DNA of 64,000 bases, from assembly GCA_039707655.1 (NCBI GenBank), contig CM077673.1, positions 7,264,001-7,328,000 on the forward strand, read 5' to 3'. Under the pieces are notes generated by a model. It was not told where the DNA came from and did not search any database. It saw only the letters and a program-made list of their open reading frames with translations. The DNA is from Elymus sibiricus (Eukaryota; Streptophyta; Magnoliopsida; Poales; Poaceae). Within the stretch, counting starts at the first letter, position 1; the number at the start of each line of letters is the position of its first letter. Made by a program: the position numbers and the translations under genes. Shown here one piece after another: positions 20,917 through 34,100 of the stretch.

Positions 20917-23515
20917 CGAGGTCCCCGTAAGCGGACCCTGGGGTTCCCCGAACATTTGGATCGCCCCGAGACCGAAAATCAATGAGTAATAGCATACAAA
21001 ACTGGCCGAAACGGAAAAAATCTGCGAGTTTTGGCGAGGTCCACGTAACCGCACCCCGGGCTTCCCCGAACGTTCGGACGACCACGACTACCAAAAACCA
21101 GTGAATAATAGCATAGAAAACTGGTAGGAATGGACCAAATCTGCGAGTTTTGGCCAGGTCCCCGTATGCGGACCCCGGGGTTCCCCGGACGTTTGGATCG
21201 CCCCGGGACCAAAATTAGTGAGTAATAGCATAAAAAACTAGCCGGGACACACAAAATCTGCTAGTTTTGGCGAGGTCCCCGTAACCGCACCCCGGGCTTC
21301 CCCGAACGTTCGGACGACCACGACTACCGAAAAACAGTGAATGATAGCATAGAAATCTGGTCAGAATGGACAAAATCTGCGAGTTTTGGCAAGGTCCCAT
21401 AAGCGAACCCCGGAGATCCCCGAACATTTGGATCGCCCCGGGACCCAAAATGAGTGAGTAATAGCATAGAAAACTGGTAAGAAGGGACCAAATCTGCGAG
21501 TTTTTGCGAGGTCCCCGTAACCGGACCCCGGGCTTCCCCGAACGTTCAGATGACTACGACAACCAAAAAAGAGTGAATAATTGCATAGAAAACTGGTAAG
21601 AATGGACCAAATCTGCGAGTTTTTGCGAGGTCCCCGTAACCGGATCCCGGGCATCCCCAAATCTTGGGACGACCACGACAACCAAAAATAGTGAATAATA
21701 GCATAGAAAACTGGTAAAATGGACCAAATCTGCGAGTTTTGGCCAGGTCCCTGTATGCGGACCCCCGTGTTCCCGGGACGTTTGGATCGCCCCGGGACCC
21801 AAAATTAGTGAGTAATAGCATAGAAAACTGGCCGGGACACACAAAATCTGCTAGTTTTGGCGAGGTCCCCGTAACCGCACCCCGGGCTTCCCCGAACGTT
21901 CGGATGACCAGAACTACCGAAAAACAGTGAATGATAGCATAGAAATCTGGTCAGAATGGACAAAATCTGCGAGTTTTGGCGAGGTCCCCGTAAGCGGACC
22001 CTGGGGTTCCCCGAACATTTGGATCGCCCCGAGACCGAAAATCAATGAGTAATAGCATACAAAACTGGCCGAAACGGAAAAAATCTGCGAGTTTTGGCGA
22101 GGTCCACGTAACCGCACCCCGGGCTTCCCCGAACGTTCGGACGACCACGACTACCAAAAACCAGTGAATAATAGCATAGAAAACTGGTAGGAATGGACCA
22201 AATCTGTGAGTTTTGCCCAGGTCCCCGTATGCGGACCCCGGGGTTCCCTGGACGTTTGGATCGCCCCGGGACCAAAATTAGTGAGTAATAGCATAAAAAA
22301 CTAGCCGGGACACACAAAATCTGCTTGTTTTGGCGAGGTCCCCGTAACCGCACCCCGGGCTTCCCCGAACGTTCGGATGACCACAACTACCGAAAAACAG
22401 TGAATGATAGCATAGAAATCTGGTCAGAATGGACAAAATCTGCGAGTTTTGGCGAGGTCCCCGTAAGCGGACCCTGGGGTTCCCCGAACATTTGGATCGC
22501 CCCGAGACCGAAAATCAATGAGTAATAGCATACAAAACTGGCCGAAACGGAAAAAATCTGCGAGTTTTGGCGAGGTCCACGTAACCGCACCCCGGGCTTC
22601 CCCGAACGTTCGGACGACCACGACTACCAAAAACCAGTGAATAATAGCATAGAAAACTGGTAGGAATGGACCAAATCTGCGAGTTTTGGCCAGGTCCCCG
22701 TATGCGGACCCCGGGGTTCCCCGGACGTTTGGATCGCCCCGGGACCAAAATTAGTGAGTAATAGCATAAAAAACTAGCCGGGACACACAAAATCTGCTAG
22801 TTTTGGCGAGGTCCCCGTAACCGCACCCCGGGCTTCCCCGAACGTTCGGACGACCACGACTACCGAAAAACAGTGAATGATAGCATAGAAATCTGGTCAG
22901 AATGGACAAAATCTGCGAGTTTTGGCAAGGTCCCATAAGCGAACCCCGGAGATCCCCGAACATTTGGATCGCCCCTGGACCCAAAATGAGTGAGTAATAG
23001 CATAGAAAACTGGTAAGAAGGGACCAAATCTGCGAGTTTTTGCGAGGTCCCCGTAACCGGACCCCGGGCTTCCCCGAACGTTCAGATGACTACGACAACC
23101 AAAAAAGAGTGAATAATTGCATAGAAAACTGGTAAGAATGGACCAAATCTGCGAGTTTTTGCGAGGTCCCCGTAACCGGATCCCGGGCATCCCCAAATCT
23201 TGGGACGACCACGACAACCAAAAATAGTGAATAATAGCACAGAAAACTGGTAAAATGGACCAAATCTGCGAGTTTTGGCCAGGTCCCCGTATGCGGACCC
23301 CCGTGTTCCCGGGACGTTTGGATCGCCCCGGGACCCAAAATTAGTGAGTAATAGCATAGAAAACTGGCCGGGACACACAAAATCTGCTAGTTTTGGTGAG
23401 GTCCCCGTAACCGCACCCCGGGCTTCCCCGAACGTTCGGATGACCACAACTACCGAAAAACAGTGAATGATAGCATAGAAATCTGGTCAGAATGGACAAA
23501 ATCTGTGAGTTTTGG
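20917..23515. repeat. 9-4-9 run (20917, 21980, 22453)
   Basis: The 9-mer at 20917 has the 'tccctgtatg'/'gaccagaact' marks, the 4-mer at 21980 has 'tgcttgttttgg', and the 9-mer at 22453 has 'gcccctggaccc' in E. The same ordered trio of marks ends the super-cycle copies further right, so this run looks like a partial earlier copy of that cycle. Confidence 0.92.
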
Positions 23516-24114
23516 CGAGGTCCCCGTAAGCGGACCCTGGGGTTCCCCGAACATTTGGATCGCCCCGAGACCGAAAATCAATGAGTAATAGCATACAAAA
23601 CTGGCCGAAACGGAAAAAATCTGCGAGTTTTGGCGTGGTCCACGTAACCGCACCCCGGGCTTCCCCGAACGTTCGGACGACCACGACTACCAAAAACCAG
23701 TGAATAATAGCATAGAAAACTGGTAGGAATGGACCAAATCTGCGAGTTTTGGCCAGGTCCCCGTATGCGGACCCCGGGGTTCCCCGGACGTTTGGATCGC
23801 CCCGGGACCAAAATTAGTGAGTAATAGCATAAAAAACTAGCCGGGACACACAACATCTGCTAGTTTTGGCGAGGTCCCCGTAACCGCACCCCGGGCTTCC
23901 CCGAACGTTCGGATGACCACAACTACCGAAAAACAGTGAATGATAGCATAGAAATCTGGTCAGAATGGACAAAATCTGCGAGTTTTGGCGAGGTCCCCGT
24001 AAGCGGACCCTGGGGTTCCCCGAACATTTGGATCGCCCCATGACCGAAAATAAATGAGTAATAGCATACAAAACTGGCCGAAACGGAAAAAATCTGCGAG
24101 TTTTGGCGAGGTCC

Positions 24115-24227
24115 CCGTAACCGCACCCCGGGCTTCCCCGAACGTTCGGATGACCACAACTACCGAAAAACAGTGAATGATAGCATAGAAATCTGGTCAG
24201 AATGGACAAAATCTGCGAGTTTTGTCG
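24115..24227. repeat. Conversion-like patch: I type in place of B
   Basis: In the 9-mer at 23989, the second monomer is I-like ('ggatgaccacaact', 'aatctggtcagaatgg') and ends 'gttttgtcgagg', just as in the I-C* junction of the 11-mers. Flanking A ('atgaccgaaaataaat') and C ('atagaaaaaaaaagtagcc') match the equivalent 9-mers at 31665 and 36508, which have a normal B. The minimum replaced stretch is about 113 bp, bounded by the C at 24115 and the G at 24227. Confidence 0.83.
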
Positions 24228-25524
24228 AGGTCCCCGTATGCGGACCCCGGGGTTCCCCGGACGTTTGGATCGCCCCGGGACCAAAATTAGTGAGTAATAG
24301 AAAAAAAAAGTAGCCGGGACACACAAAATCTTCTAGTTTTGGCGAGGTCCCCGTAACCGCACCCCGGGCTTCCCCGAACGTTCGGACGACCACGACTACC
24401 GAAAAACAGTGAATGATAGCATAGAAATCTGGTCAGAATGGACAAAATCTGCGAGTTTTGGCAAGGTCCCATAAGCGAACCCCGGAGATCCCCGAACATT
24501 TGGATCGCCCCGGGACCCAAAATGAGTGAGTAATAGCATAGAAAACTGGTAAGAAGGGACCAAATCTGCGAGTTTTTGCGAGGTCCCCGTAACCGGACCC
24601 CGGGCTTCCCCGAACATTCAGATGACTACGACAACCAAAAAAGAGTGAATAATTGCATAGAAAACTGGTAAGAATGGACCAAATCTGCGAGTTTTTGCGA
24701 GGTCACCGTAACCGGATCCCGGGCATCCCCAAATCTTGGGACGACCACGACAACCAAAAATAGTGAATAATAGCACAGAAAACTGGTAAAATGGACCAAA
24801 TCTGCGAGTTTTGGCCAGGTCCCCGTATGCGGACCCCCGTGTTCCCGGGACGTTTGGATCGCCCCGGGACCCAAAATTAGTGAGTAATAGCATAGAAAAC
24901 TGGCCGGGACACACAAAATCTGCTAGTTTTGGCGAGGTCCCCGTAACCGCACCCCGGGCTTCCCCGAACGTTCGAATGACCACAACTACCGAAAAACAGT
25001 GAATGATAGCATAGAAATCTGGTCAGAATGGACAAAATCTGCGAGTTTTGGCGAGGTCCCCGTAAGCGGACCCTGGGGTTCCCCGAACATTTGGATCGCC
25101 CCGAGACCGAAAATCAATGAGTAATAGCATACAAAACTGGCCGAAACGGAAAAAATCTGCGAGTTTTGGCGAGGTCCACGTAACCGCACCCCGGGATTCC
25201 CCGAACGTTCGGACGACCACGACTACCAAAAACCAGTGAATAATAGCATAGAAAACTGGTAGGAATGGACCAAATCTGTGAGTTTTGGCCAGGTCCCCGT
25301 ATGCGGACCCCGGGGTTCCCCGGACGTTTGGATCGCCCCGGGACCAAAATTAGTGAGTAATAGCATAAAAAACTAGCCGGGACACACAAAATCTGCTAGT
25401 TTTGGCGAGATCCCCGTAACCGCACCCCGGGCTTCCCCGAACGTTCGGATGACCACAACTACCGAAAAACAGTGAATGATAGCATAGAAATCTGGTCAGA
25501 ATGGACAAAATCTGCGAGTTTTGT

Positions 25525-26822
25525 CGAGGTCCCCGTAAGCGGACCCTGGGGTTCCGCGAACATTTGGATCACCCCGAGACCGAAAATCAGTGAGTAATAG
25601 CATACAGAACTGGCCGAAACGAACAAAATCTGCGAGTTTTGGCGAGGTCCACGTAACCGCACCCCGGGCTTCCCCGAACGTTCGGACGACCACGACTACC
25701 AAAAACCAGTGAATAATAGCATAGAAAACTGGTAGGAATGGACCAAATCTGCGAGTTTTGGCCAGGTCCCCGTATGCGGACCCCGGGGTTCCCCGGACGT
25801 TTGGATCACCCCGGGACCAAAATTAGTGAGTAATAGCATAAAAAACTAGCCGGGACACACAAAATCTGCTAGTTTTGGCGAGGTCCCCGTAACCGCACCC
25901 CGGGCTTCCCCGAACGTTCGGATGACCACAACTACCGAAAAACAGTGAATGATAGCATAGAAATCTGGTCAGAATGGACAAAATCTGCGAGTTTTGTCGA
26001 GGTCCCCGTATGCGGACCCCGGGGTTCCCCGGACGTTTGGATCGCCCCGGGACCAAAATTAGTGAGTAATAGCAAAAAAACTAGCCGGGACACACAAAAT
26101 CTTCTAGTTTTGGCGAGGTCCCCGTAACCGCACCCCGGGCTTCCCCGAACGTTCGGACGACCACGACTACCGAAAAACAGTGAATGATAGCATAGAAATC
26201 TGGTCAGAATGGACAAAATCTGCGAGTTTTGGCAAGGTCCCATAAGCGAACCCCGGAGATCCCCGAACATTTGGATCGCCCCGGGACCCAAAATGAGTGA
26301 GTAATAGCATAGAAAACTGGTAAGAAGGGACCAAATCTGCGAGTTTTTGCGAGGTCCCCGTAACCGGACCCCGGGCTTTCCCAAACATTCAGATGACTAC
26401 GACAACCAAAAAAGAGTGAATAATTGCATAGAAAACTGGTAAGAATGGACCAAATCTGCGAGTTTTTGCGAGGTCCCCGTAACCGGATCCCGGGCATCCC
26501 CAAATCTTGGGACGACCACGACAACCAAAAATAGTGAATAATAGCACAGAAAACTGGTAAAATGGACCAAATCTGCGAGTTTTGGCCAGGTCCCTGTATG
26601 CGGACCCCCGTGTTCCCGGGACGTTTGGATCGCCCCGGGACCCAAAATTAGTGAGTAATAGCATAGAAAACTGGCCGGGACACACAAAATCTGCTAGTTT
26701 TGGCGAGGTCCCCGTAACCGCACCCCGGGCTTCCCCGAACGTTCGGATGACCAGAACTACCGAAAAACAGTGAATGATAGCATAGAAATCTGGTCAGAAT
26801 GGACAAAATCTGCGAGTTTTGG
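25525..26822. repeat. HOR 11-mer ABCI-C*-DEFGHI, reference block
   Basis: A 1298-bp block. It equals a 4-mer plus a 9-mer without the second A and B: after I at 25879 comes C* at 25998, a 116-bp C monomer that begins with the A-type head 'cgaggtccccgta' and then has 'tgcgg' of C. The I before it ends 'gagttttgt'. A has 'gatcaccccgag' and 'ggttccgcgaac'. Other 11-mers start at 27296, 33201, 38044 and 39342. Confidence 0.93.
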
Positions 26823-29800
26823 CGAGGTCCCCGTAAGCGGACCCTGGGGTTCCCCGAACATTTGGATCGCCCCGAGACCGAAAATCAATGAGTAATAGCA
26901 TACAAAACTGGCCGAAACGGAAAAAATCTGCGAGTTTTGGCGAGGTCCACGTAACCGCACCCCGGGATTCCCCGAACGTTCGGACGACCACGACTACCAA
27001 AAACCAGTGAATAATAGCATAGAAAACTGGTAGGAATGGACCAAATCTGTGAGTTTTGGCCAGGTCCCCGTATGCGGACCCCGGGGTTCCCCGGACGTTT
27101 GGATCGCCCCGGGACCAAAATTAGTGAGTAATAGCATAAAAAACTAGCCGGGACACACAAAATCTGCTAGTTTTGGCGAGATCCCCGTAACCGCACCCCG
27201 GGCTTCCCCGAACGTTCGGATGACCACAACTACCGAAAAACAGTGAATGATAGCATAGAAATCTGGTCAGAATGGACAAAATCTGCGAGTTTTGTCGAGG
27301 TCCCCGTAAGCGGACCCTGGGGTTCCGCGAACATTTGGATCGCCCCGAGACCGAAAATCAGTGAGTAATAGCATACAGAACTGGCCGAAACGAACAAAAT
27401 CTGCGAGTTTTGGCGAGGTCCACGTAACCGCACCCCGGGCTTCCCCGAACGTTCGGACGACCACGACTACCAAAAACCAGTGAATAATAGCATAGAAAAC
27501 TGGTAGGAATGGACCAAATCTGCGAGTTTTGGCCAGGTCCCCGTATGCGGACCCCGGGGTTCCCCGGACGTTTGGATCACCCCGGGACCAAAATTAGTGA
27601 GTAATAGCATAAAAAACTAGCCGGGACACACAAAATCTGCTAGTTTTGGCGAGGTCCCCGTAACCGCACCCCGGGCTTCCCCGAACGTTCGGATGACCAC
27701 AACTACCGAAAAACAGTGAATGATAGCATAGAAATCTGGTCAGAATGGACAAAATCTGCGAGTTTTGTCGAGGTCCCCGTATGCGGACCCCGGGGTTCCC
27801 CGGACGTTTGGATCGCCCCGGGACCAAAATTAGTGAGTAATAGCAAAAAAACTAGCCGGGACACACAAAATCTTCTAGTTTTGGCGAGGTCCCCGTAACC
27901 GCACCCCGGGCTTCCCCGAACGTTCGGACGACCACGACTACCGAAAAACAGTGAATGATAGCATAGAAATCTGGTCAGAATGGACAAAATCTGCGAGTTT
28001 TGGCAAGGTCCCATAAGCGAACCCCGGAGATCCCCGAACATTTGGATCGCCCCGGGACCCAAAATGAGTGAGTAATAGCATAGAAAACTGGTAAGAAGGG
28101 ACCAAATCTGCGAGTTTTTGCGAGGTCCCCGTAACCGGACCCCGGGCTTTCCCAAACATTCAGATGACTACGACAACCAAAAAAGAGTGAATAATTGCAT
28201 AGAAAACTGGTAAGAATGGACCAAATCTGCGAGTTTTTGCGAGGTCCCCGTAACCGGATCCCGGGCATCCCCAAATCTTGGGACGACCACGACAACCAAA
28301 AATAGTGAATAATAGCACAGAAAACTGGTAAAATGGACCAAATCTGCGAGTTTTGGCCAGGTCCCTGTATGCGGACCCCCGTGTTCCCGGGACGTTTGGA
28401 TCGCCCCGGGACCCAAAATTAGTGAGTAATAGCATAGAAAACTGGCCGGGACACACAAAATCTGCTAGTTTTGGCGAGGTCCCCGTAACCGCACCCCGGG
28501 CTTCCCCGAACGTTCGGATGACCAGAACTACCGAAAAACAGTGAATGATAGCATAGAAATCTGGTCAGAATGGACAAAATCTGCGAGTTTTGGCGAGGTC
28601 CCCGTAAGCGGACCCTGGGGTTCCCCGAACATTTGGATCGCCCCGAGACCGAAAATCAATGAGTAATAGCATACAAAACTGGCCGAAACGGAAAAAATCT
28701 GCGAGTTTTGGCGAGGTCCACGTAACCGCACCCCGGGCTTCCCCGAACGTTCGGACGACCACGACTACCAAAAACCAGTGAATAATAGCATAGAAAACAG
28801 GTAGGAATGGACCAAATCTGTGAGTTTTGCCCAGGTCCCCGTATGCGGACCCCGGGGTTCCCTGGACGTTTGGATCGCCCCGGGACCAAAATTAGTGAGT
28901 AATAGCATAAAAAACTAGCCGGGACACACAAAATCTGCTTGTTTTGGCGAGGTCCCCGTAACCGCACCCCGGGCTTCCCCGAACGTTCGGATGACCACAA
29001 CTACCGAAAAACAGTGAATGATAGCATAGAAATCTGGTCAGAATGGACAAAATCTGCGAGTTTTGGCGAGGTCCCCGTAAGCGGACCCTGGGGTTCCCCG
29101 AACATTTGGATCGCCCCGAGACCGAAAATCAATGAGTAATAGCATACAAAACTGGCCGAAACGGAAAAAATCTGCGAGTTTTGGCGAGGTCCACGTAACC
29201 GCACCCCGGGCTTCCCCGAACGTTCGGACGACCACGACTACCAAAAACCAGTGAATAATAGCATAGAAAACTGGTAGGAATGGACCAAATCTGCGAGTTT
29301 TGGCCAGGTCCCCGTATGCGGACCCCGGGGTTCCCCGGACGTTTGGATCGCCCCGGGACCAAAATTAGTGAGTAATAGCATAAAAAACTAGCCGGGACAC
29401 ACAAAATCTGCTAGTTTTGGCGAGGTCCCCGTAACCGCACCCCGGGCTTCCCCGAACGTTCGGACGACCACGACTACCGAAAAACAGTGAATGATAGCAT
29501 AGAAATCTGGTCAGAATGGACAAAATCTGCGAGTTTTGGCAAGGTCCCATAAGCGAACCCCGGAGATCCCCGAACATTTGGATCGCCCCTGGACCCAAAA
29601 TGAGTGAGTAATAGCATAGAAAACTGGTAAGAAGGGACCAAATCTGCGAGTTTTTGCGAGGTCCCCGTAACCGGACCCCGGGCTTCCCCGAACGTTCAGA
29701 TGACTACGACAACCAAAAAAGAGTGAATAATTGCATAGAAAACTGGTAACAATGGACCAAATCTGCGAGTTTTTGCGAGGTCCCCGTAACCGGATCCCGG

Positions 29801-29892
29801 GCATCCCCAAATCTTGGGACGACCACGACAACCAAAAATAGTGAATAATAGCACAGAAAACTGGTAAAATGGACCAAATCTGCGAGTTTAGG

Positions 29893-30009
29893 CCAGGTCC
29901 CCGTATGCGGACCCCCGTGTTCCCTGGACGTTTGGATCGCCCCGGGACCAAAATTAGTGAGTAATAGCATAAAAAACTAGCCGGGACACACAAAATCTGC
30001 TTGTTTTGG
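29893..30009. repeat. H/C hybrid monomer in a 1062-bp 9-mer
   Basis: It starts as H ('gcggacccccgtgtt') and continues as the 'ttccctggacg' form of C, with 'gggaccaaaattag', 'aaaaaactagccggg' and 'ctgcttgttttgg'. The block at 29067 is therefore 1 bp short. The right side equals the end of a 'tgcttg' 4-mer, so this is the product of a crossover between a 9-mer (H) and such a 4-mer (C). Confidence 0.88.
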
Positions 30010-31191
30010 CGAGGTCCCCGTAACCGCACCCCGGGCTTCCCCGAACGTTCGGATGACCACAACTACCGAAAAACAGTGAATGATAGCATAGAAATCTGGT
30101 CAGAATGGACAAAATCTGCGAGTTTTGGCGAGGTCCCCGTAAGCGGACCCTGGGGTTCCCCGAACATTTGGATCGCCCCGAGACCGAAAATCAATGAGTA
30201 ATAGCATACAAAACTGGCCGAAACGGAAAAAATCTGCGAGTTTTGGCGAGGTCCACGTAACCGCACCCCGGGCTTCCCCGAACGTTCGGACGACCACGAC
30301 TACCAAAAACCAGTGAATAATAGCATAGAAAACTGGTAGGAATGGACCAAATCTGCGAGTTTTGGCCAGGTCCCCGTATGCGGACCCCGGGGTTCCCCGG
30401 ACGTTTGGATCGCCCCGGGACCAAAATTAGTGAGTAATAGCATAAAAAACTAGCCGGGACACACAAAATCTGCTAGTTTTGGCGAGGTCCCCGTAACCGC
30501 ACCCCGGGCTTCCCCGAACGTTCGGACGACCACGACTACCGAAAAACAGTGAATGATAGCATAGAAATCTGGTCAGAATGGACAAAATCTGCGAGTTTTG
30601 GCAAGGTCCCATAAGCGAACCCCGGAGATCCCCGAACATTTGGATCGCCCCTGGACCCAAAATGAGTGAGTAATAGCATAGAAAACTGGTAAGAAGGGAC
30701 CAAATCTGCGAGTTTTTGCGAGGTCCCCGTAACCGGACCCCGGGCTTCCCCGAACGTTCAGATGACTACGACAACCAAAAAAGAGTGAATAATTGCATAG
30801 AAAACTGGTAACAATGGACCAAATCTGCGAGTTTTTGCGAGGTCCCCGTAACCGGATCCCGGGCATCCCCAAATCTTGGGACGACCACGACAACCAAAAA
30901 TAGTGAATAATAGCACAGAAAACTGGTAAAATGGACCAAATCTGCGAGTTTAGGCCAGGTCCCCGTATGCGGACCCCCGTGTTCCCGGGACGTTTGGATC
31001 GCCCCGGGACCCAAAATTAGTGAGTAATAGCATAGAAAACTGGCCGGGACACACAAAATCTGCTAGTTTTGGCGAGGTCCCCGTAACCGCACCCCGGGCT
31101 TCCCCGAACGTTCGGATGACCACAACTACCGAAAAACAGTGAATGATAGCATAGAAATCTGGTCAGAATGGACAAAATCTACGAGTTTTGG

Positions 31192-34100
31192 CGAGGTCCC
31201 CATAAGCGGACCCTGGGGTTCCCCGAACATTTGGATCGCCCCGAGACCGAAAATCAATGAGTAATAGCATACAAAACTGGCCGAAACGGAAAAAATCTGC
31301 GAGTTTTGGCGTGGTCCACGTAACCGCACCCCGGGCTTCCCCGAACGTTCGGACGACCACGACTACCAAAAACCAGTGAATAATAGCATAGAAAACTGGT
31401 AGGAATGGACCAAATCTGCGAGTTTTGGCCAGGTCCGCGTATGCGGACCCCGGGGTTCCCCGGACGTTTGGATCGCCCCGGGACCAAAATTAGTGAGTAA
31501 TAGCATAAAAAACTAGCCGGGACACACAACATCTGCTAGTTTTGGCGAGGTCCCCGTAACCGCACCCCGGGCTTCCCCGAACGTTCGGATGACCACAACT
31601 ACCGAAAAACAGTGAATGATAGCATAGAAATCTGGTCAGAATGGACAAAATCTGCGAGTTTTGGCGAGGTCCCCGTAAGCGGACCCTGGGGTTCCCCGAA
31701 CATTTGGATCGCCCCATGACCGAAAATAAATGAGTAATAGCATACAAAACTGGCCGAAACGGAAAAAATCTGCGAGTTTTGGCGAGGTCCACGTAACCGC
31801 ACCCCGGGCTTCCCCGAACGTTCGGACGACCACGACTACCAAAAACCAGTGAATAATAGCATAGAAAACTGGTAGGAATGTTCCAAATCTGCGAGTTTTG
31901 GCCAGGTCCCCGTATGCGGACCCCGGGGTTCCCCGGACGTTTGGATCGCCCCGGGACCAAAATTAGTGAGTAATAGAAAAAAAAAGTAGCCGGGACACAC
32001 AAAATCTTCTAGTTTTGGCGAGGTCCCCGTAACCGCACCCCGGGCTTCCCCGAACGTTCGGACGACCACGACTACCGAAAAACAGTGAATGATAGCATAG
32101 AAATCTGGTCAGAATGGACAAAATCTGCGAGTTTTGGCAAGGTCCCATAAGCGAACCCCGGAGATCCCCGAACATTTGGATCGCCCCGGGACCCAAAATG
32201 AGTGAGTAATAGCATAGAAAACTGGTAAGAAGGGACCAAATCTGCGAGTTTTTGCGAGGTCCCCGTAACCGGACCCCGGGCTTCCCCGAACATTCAGATG
32301 ACTACGACAACCAAAAAAGAGTGAATAATTGCATAGAAAACTGGTAAGAATGGACCAAATCTGCGAGTTTTTGCGAGGTCACCGTAACCGGATCCCGGGC
32401 ATCCCCAAATCTTGGGACGACCACGACAACCAAAAATAGTGAATAATAGCACAGAAAACTGGTAAAATGGACCAAATCTGCGAGTTTTGGCCAGGTCCCC
32501 GTATGCGGACCCCCGTGTTCCCGGGACGTTTGGATCGCCCCGGGACCCAAAATTAGTGAGTAATAGCATAGAAAACTGGCCGGGACACACAAAATCTGCT
32601 AGTTTTGGCGAGGTCCCCGTAACCGCACCCCGGGCTTCCCCGAACGTTCGAATGACCACAACTACCGAAAAACAGTGAATGATAGCATAGAAATCTGGTC
32701 AGAATGGACAAAATCTGCGAGTTTTGGCGAGGTCCCCGTAAGCGGACCCTGGGGTTCCCCGAACATTTGGATCGCCCCGAGACCGAAAATCAATGAGTAA
32801 TAGCATACAAAACTGGCCGAAACGGAAAAAATCTGCGAGTTTTGGCGAGGTCCACGTAACCGCACCCCGGGCTTCCCCGAACGTTCGGACGACCACGACT
32901 ACCAAAAACCAGTGAATAATAGCATAGAATACTGGTAGGAATGGACCAAATCTGTGAGTTTTGGCCAGGTCCCCGTATGCGGACCCCGGGGTTCCCCGGA
33001 CGTTTGGATCGCCCCGGGACCAAAATTAGTGAGTAATAGCATAAAAAACTAGCCGGGACACACAAAATCTGCTAGTTTTGGCGAGATCCCCGTAACCGCA
33101 CCCCGGGCTTCCCCGAACGTTCGGATGACCACAACTACCGAAAAACAGTGAATGATAGCATAGAAATCTGGTCAGAATGGACAAAATCTGCGAGTTTTGT
33201 CGAGGTCCCCGTAAGCGGACCCTGGGGTTCCGCGAACATTTGGATCACCCCGAGACCGAAAATCAGTGAGTAATAGCATACAGAACTGGCCGAAACGAAC
33301 AAAATCTGCGAGTTTTGGCGAGGTCCACGTAACCGCACCCCGGGCTTCCCCGAACGTTCGGACGACCACGACTACCAAAAACCAGTGAATAATAGCATAG
33401 AAAACTGGTAGGAATGGACCAAATCTGCGAGTTTTGGCCAGGTCCCCGTATGCGGACCCCGGGGTTCCCCGGACGTTTGGATCACCCCGGGACCAAAATT
33501 AGTGAGTAATAGCATAAAAAACTAGCCGGGACACACAAAATCTGCTAGTTTTGGCGAGGTCCCCGTAACCGCACCCCGGGCTTCCCCGAACGTTCGGATG
33601 ACCACAACTACCGAAAAACAGTGAATGATAGCATAGAAATCTGGTCAGAATGGACAAAATCTGCGAGTTTTGTCGAGGTCCCCGTATGCGGACCCCGGGG
33701 TTCCCCGGACGTTTGGATCGCCCCGGGACCAAAATTAGTGAGTAATAGCAAAAAAACTAGCCGGGACACACAAAATCTTCTAGTTTTGGCGAGGTCCCCG
33801 TAACCGCACCCCGGGCTTCCCCGAACGTTCGGACGACCACGACTACCGAAAAACAGTGAATGATAGCATAGAAATCTGGTCAGAATGGACAAAATCTGCG
33901 AGTTTTGGCAAGGTCCCATAAGCGAACCCCGGAGATCCCCGAACATTTGGATCGCCCCGGGACCCAAAATGAGTGAGTAATAGCATAGAAAACTGGTAAG
34001 AAGGGACCAAATCTGCGAGTTTTTGCGAGGTCCCCGTAACCGGACCCCGGGCTTTCCCAAACATTCAGATGACTACGACAACCAAAAAAGAGTGAATAAT

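Larger units (their letters stand above)
23516..31191. repeat. Super-cycle copy 1, expanded to 7676 bp
   Basis: Blocks in order: 4 (23516), 9 (23989, modified), 4 (25052), 11 (25525), 4 (26823), 11 (27296), 4 (28594), 9 (29067), 9 (30129). Compared with the 4843-bp cycle 4-9-4-11-4-9 it has one extra 4+11 pair (1771 bp) and one extra 9-mer (1062 bp); 4843+1771+1062 equals 7676 exactly. Shared marks with copies 2 and 3 include 'gcgtggtccacg', 'cacaacatctgc', 'ccccatgaccgaaaataaat', 'ggtcaccgtaaccgg' and 'gttcgaatgacc'. Confidence 0.9.

Noticed and set aside
29886..29895. Telomere-like 'tttagg' in the block at 29067
   Set aside because: It is a single G-to-A change in 'gttttggcc' giving 'gtttaggcc'; there is no tandem telomere repeat.
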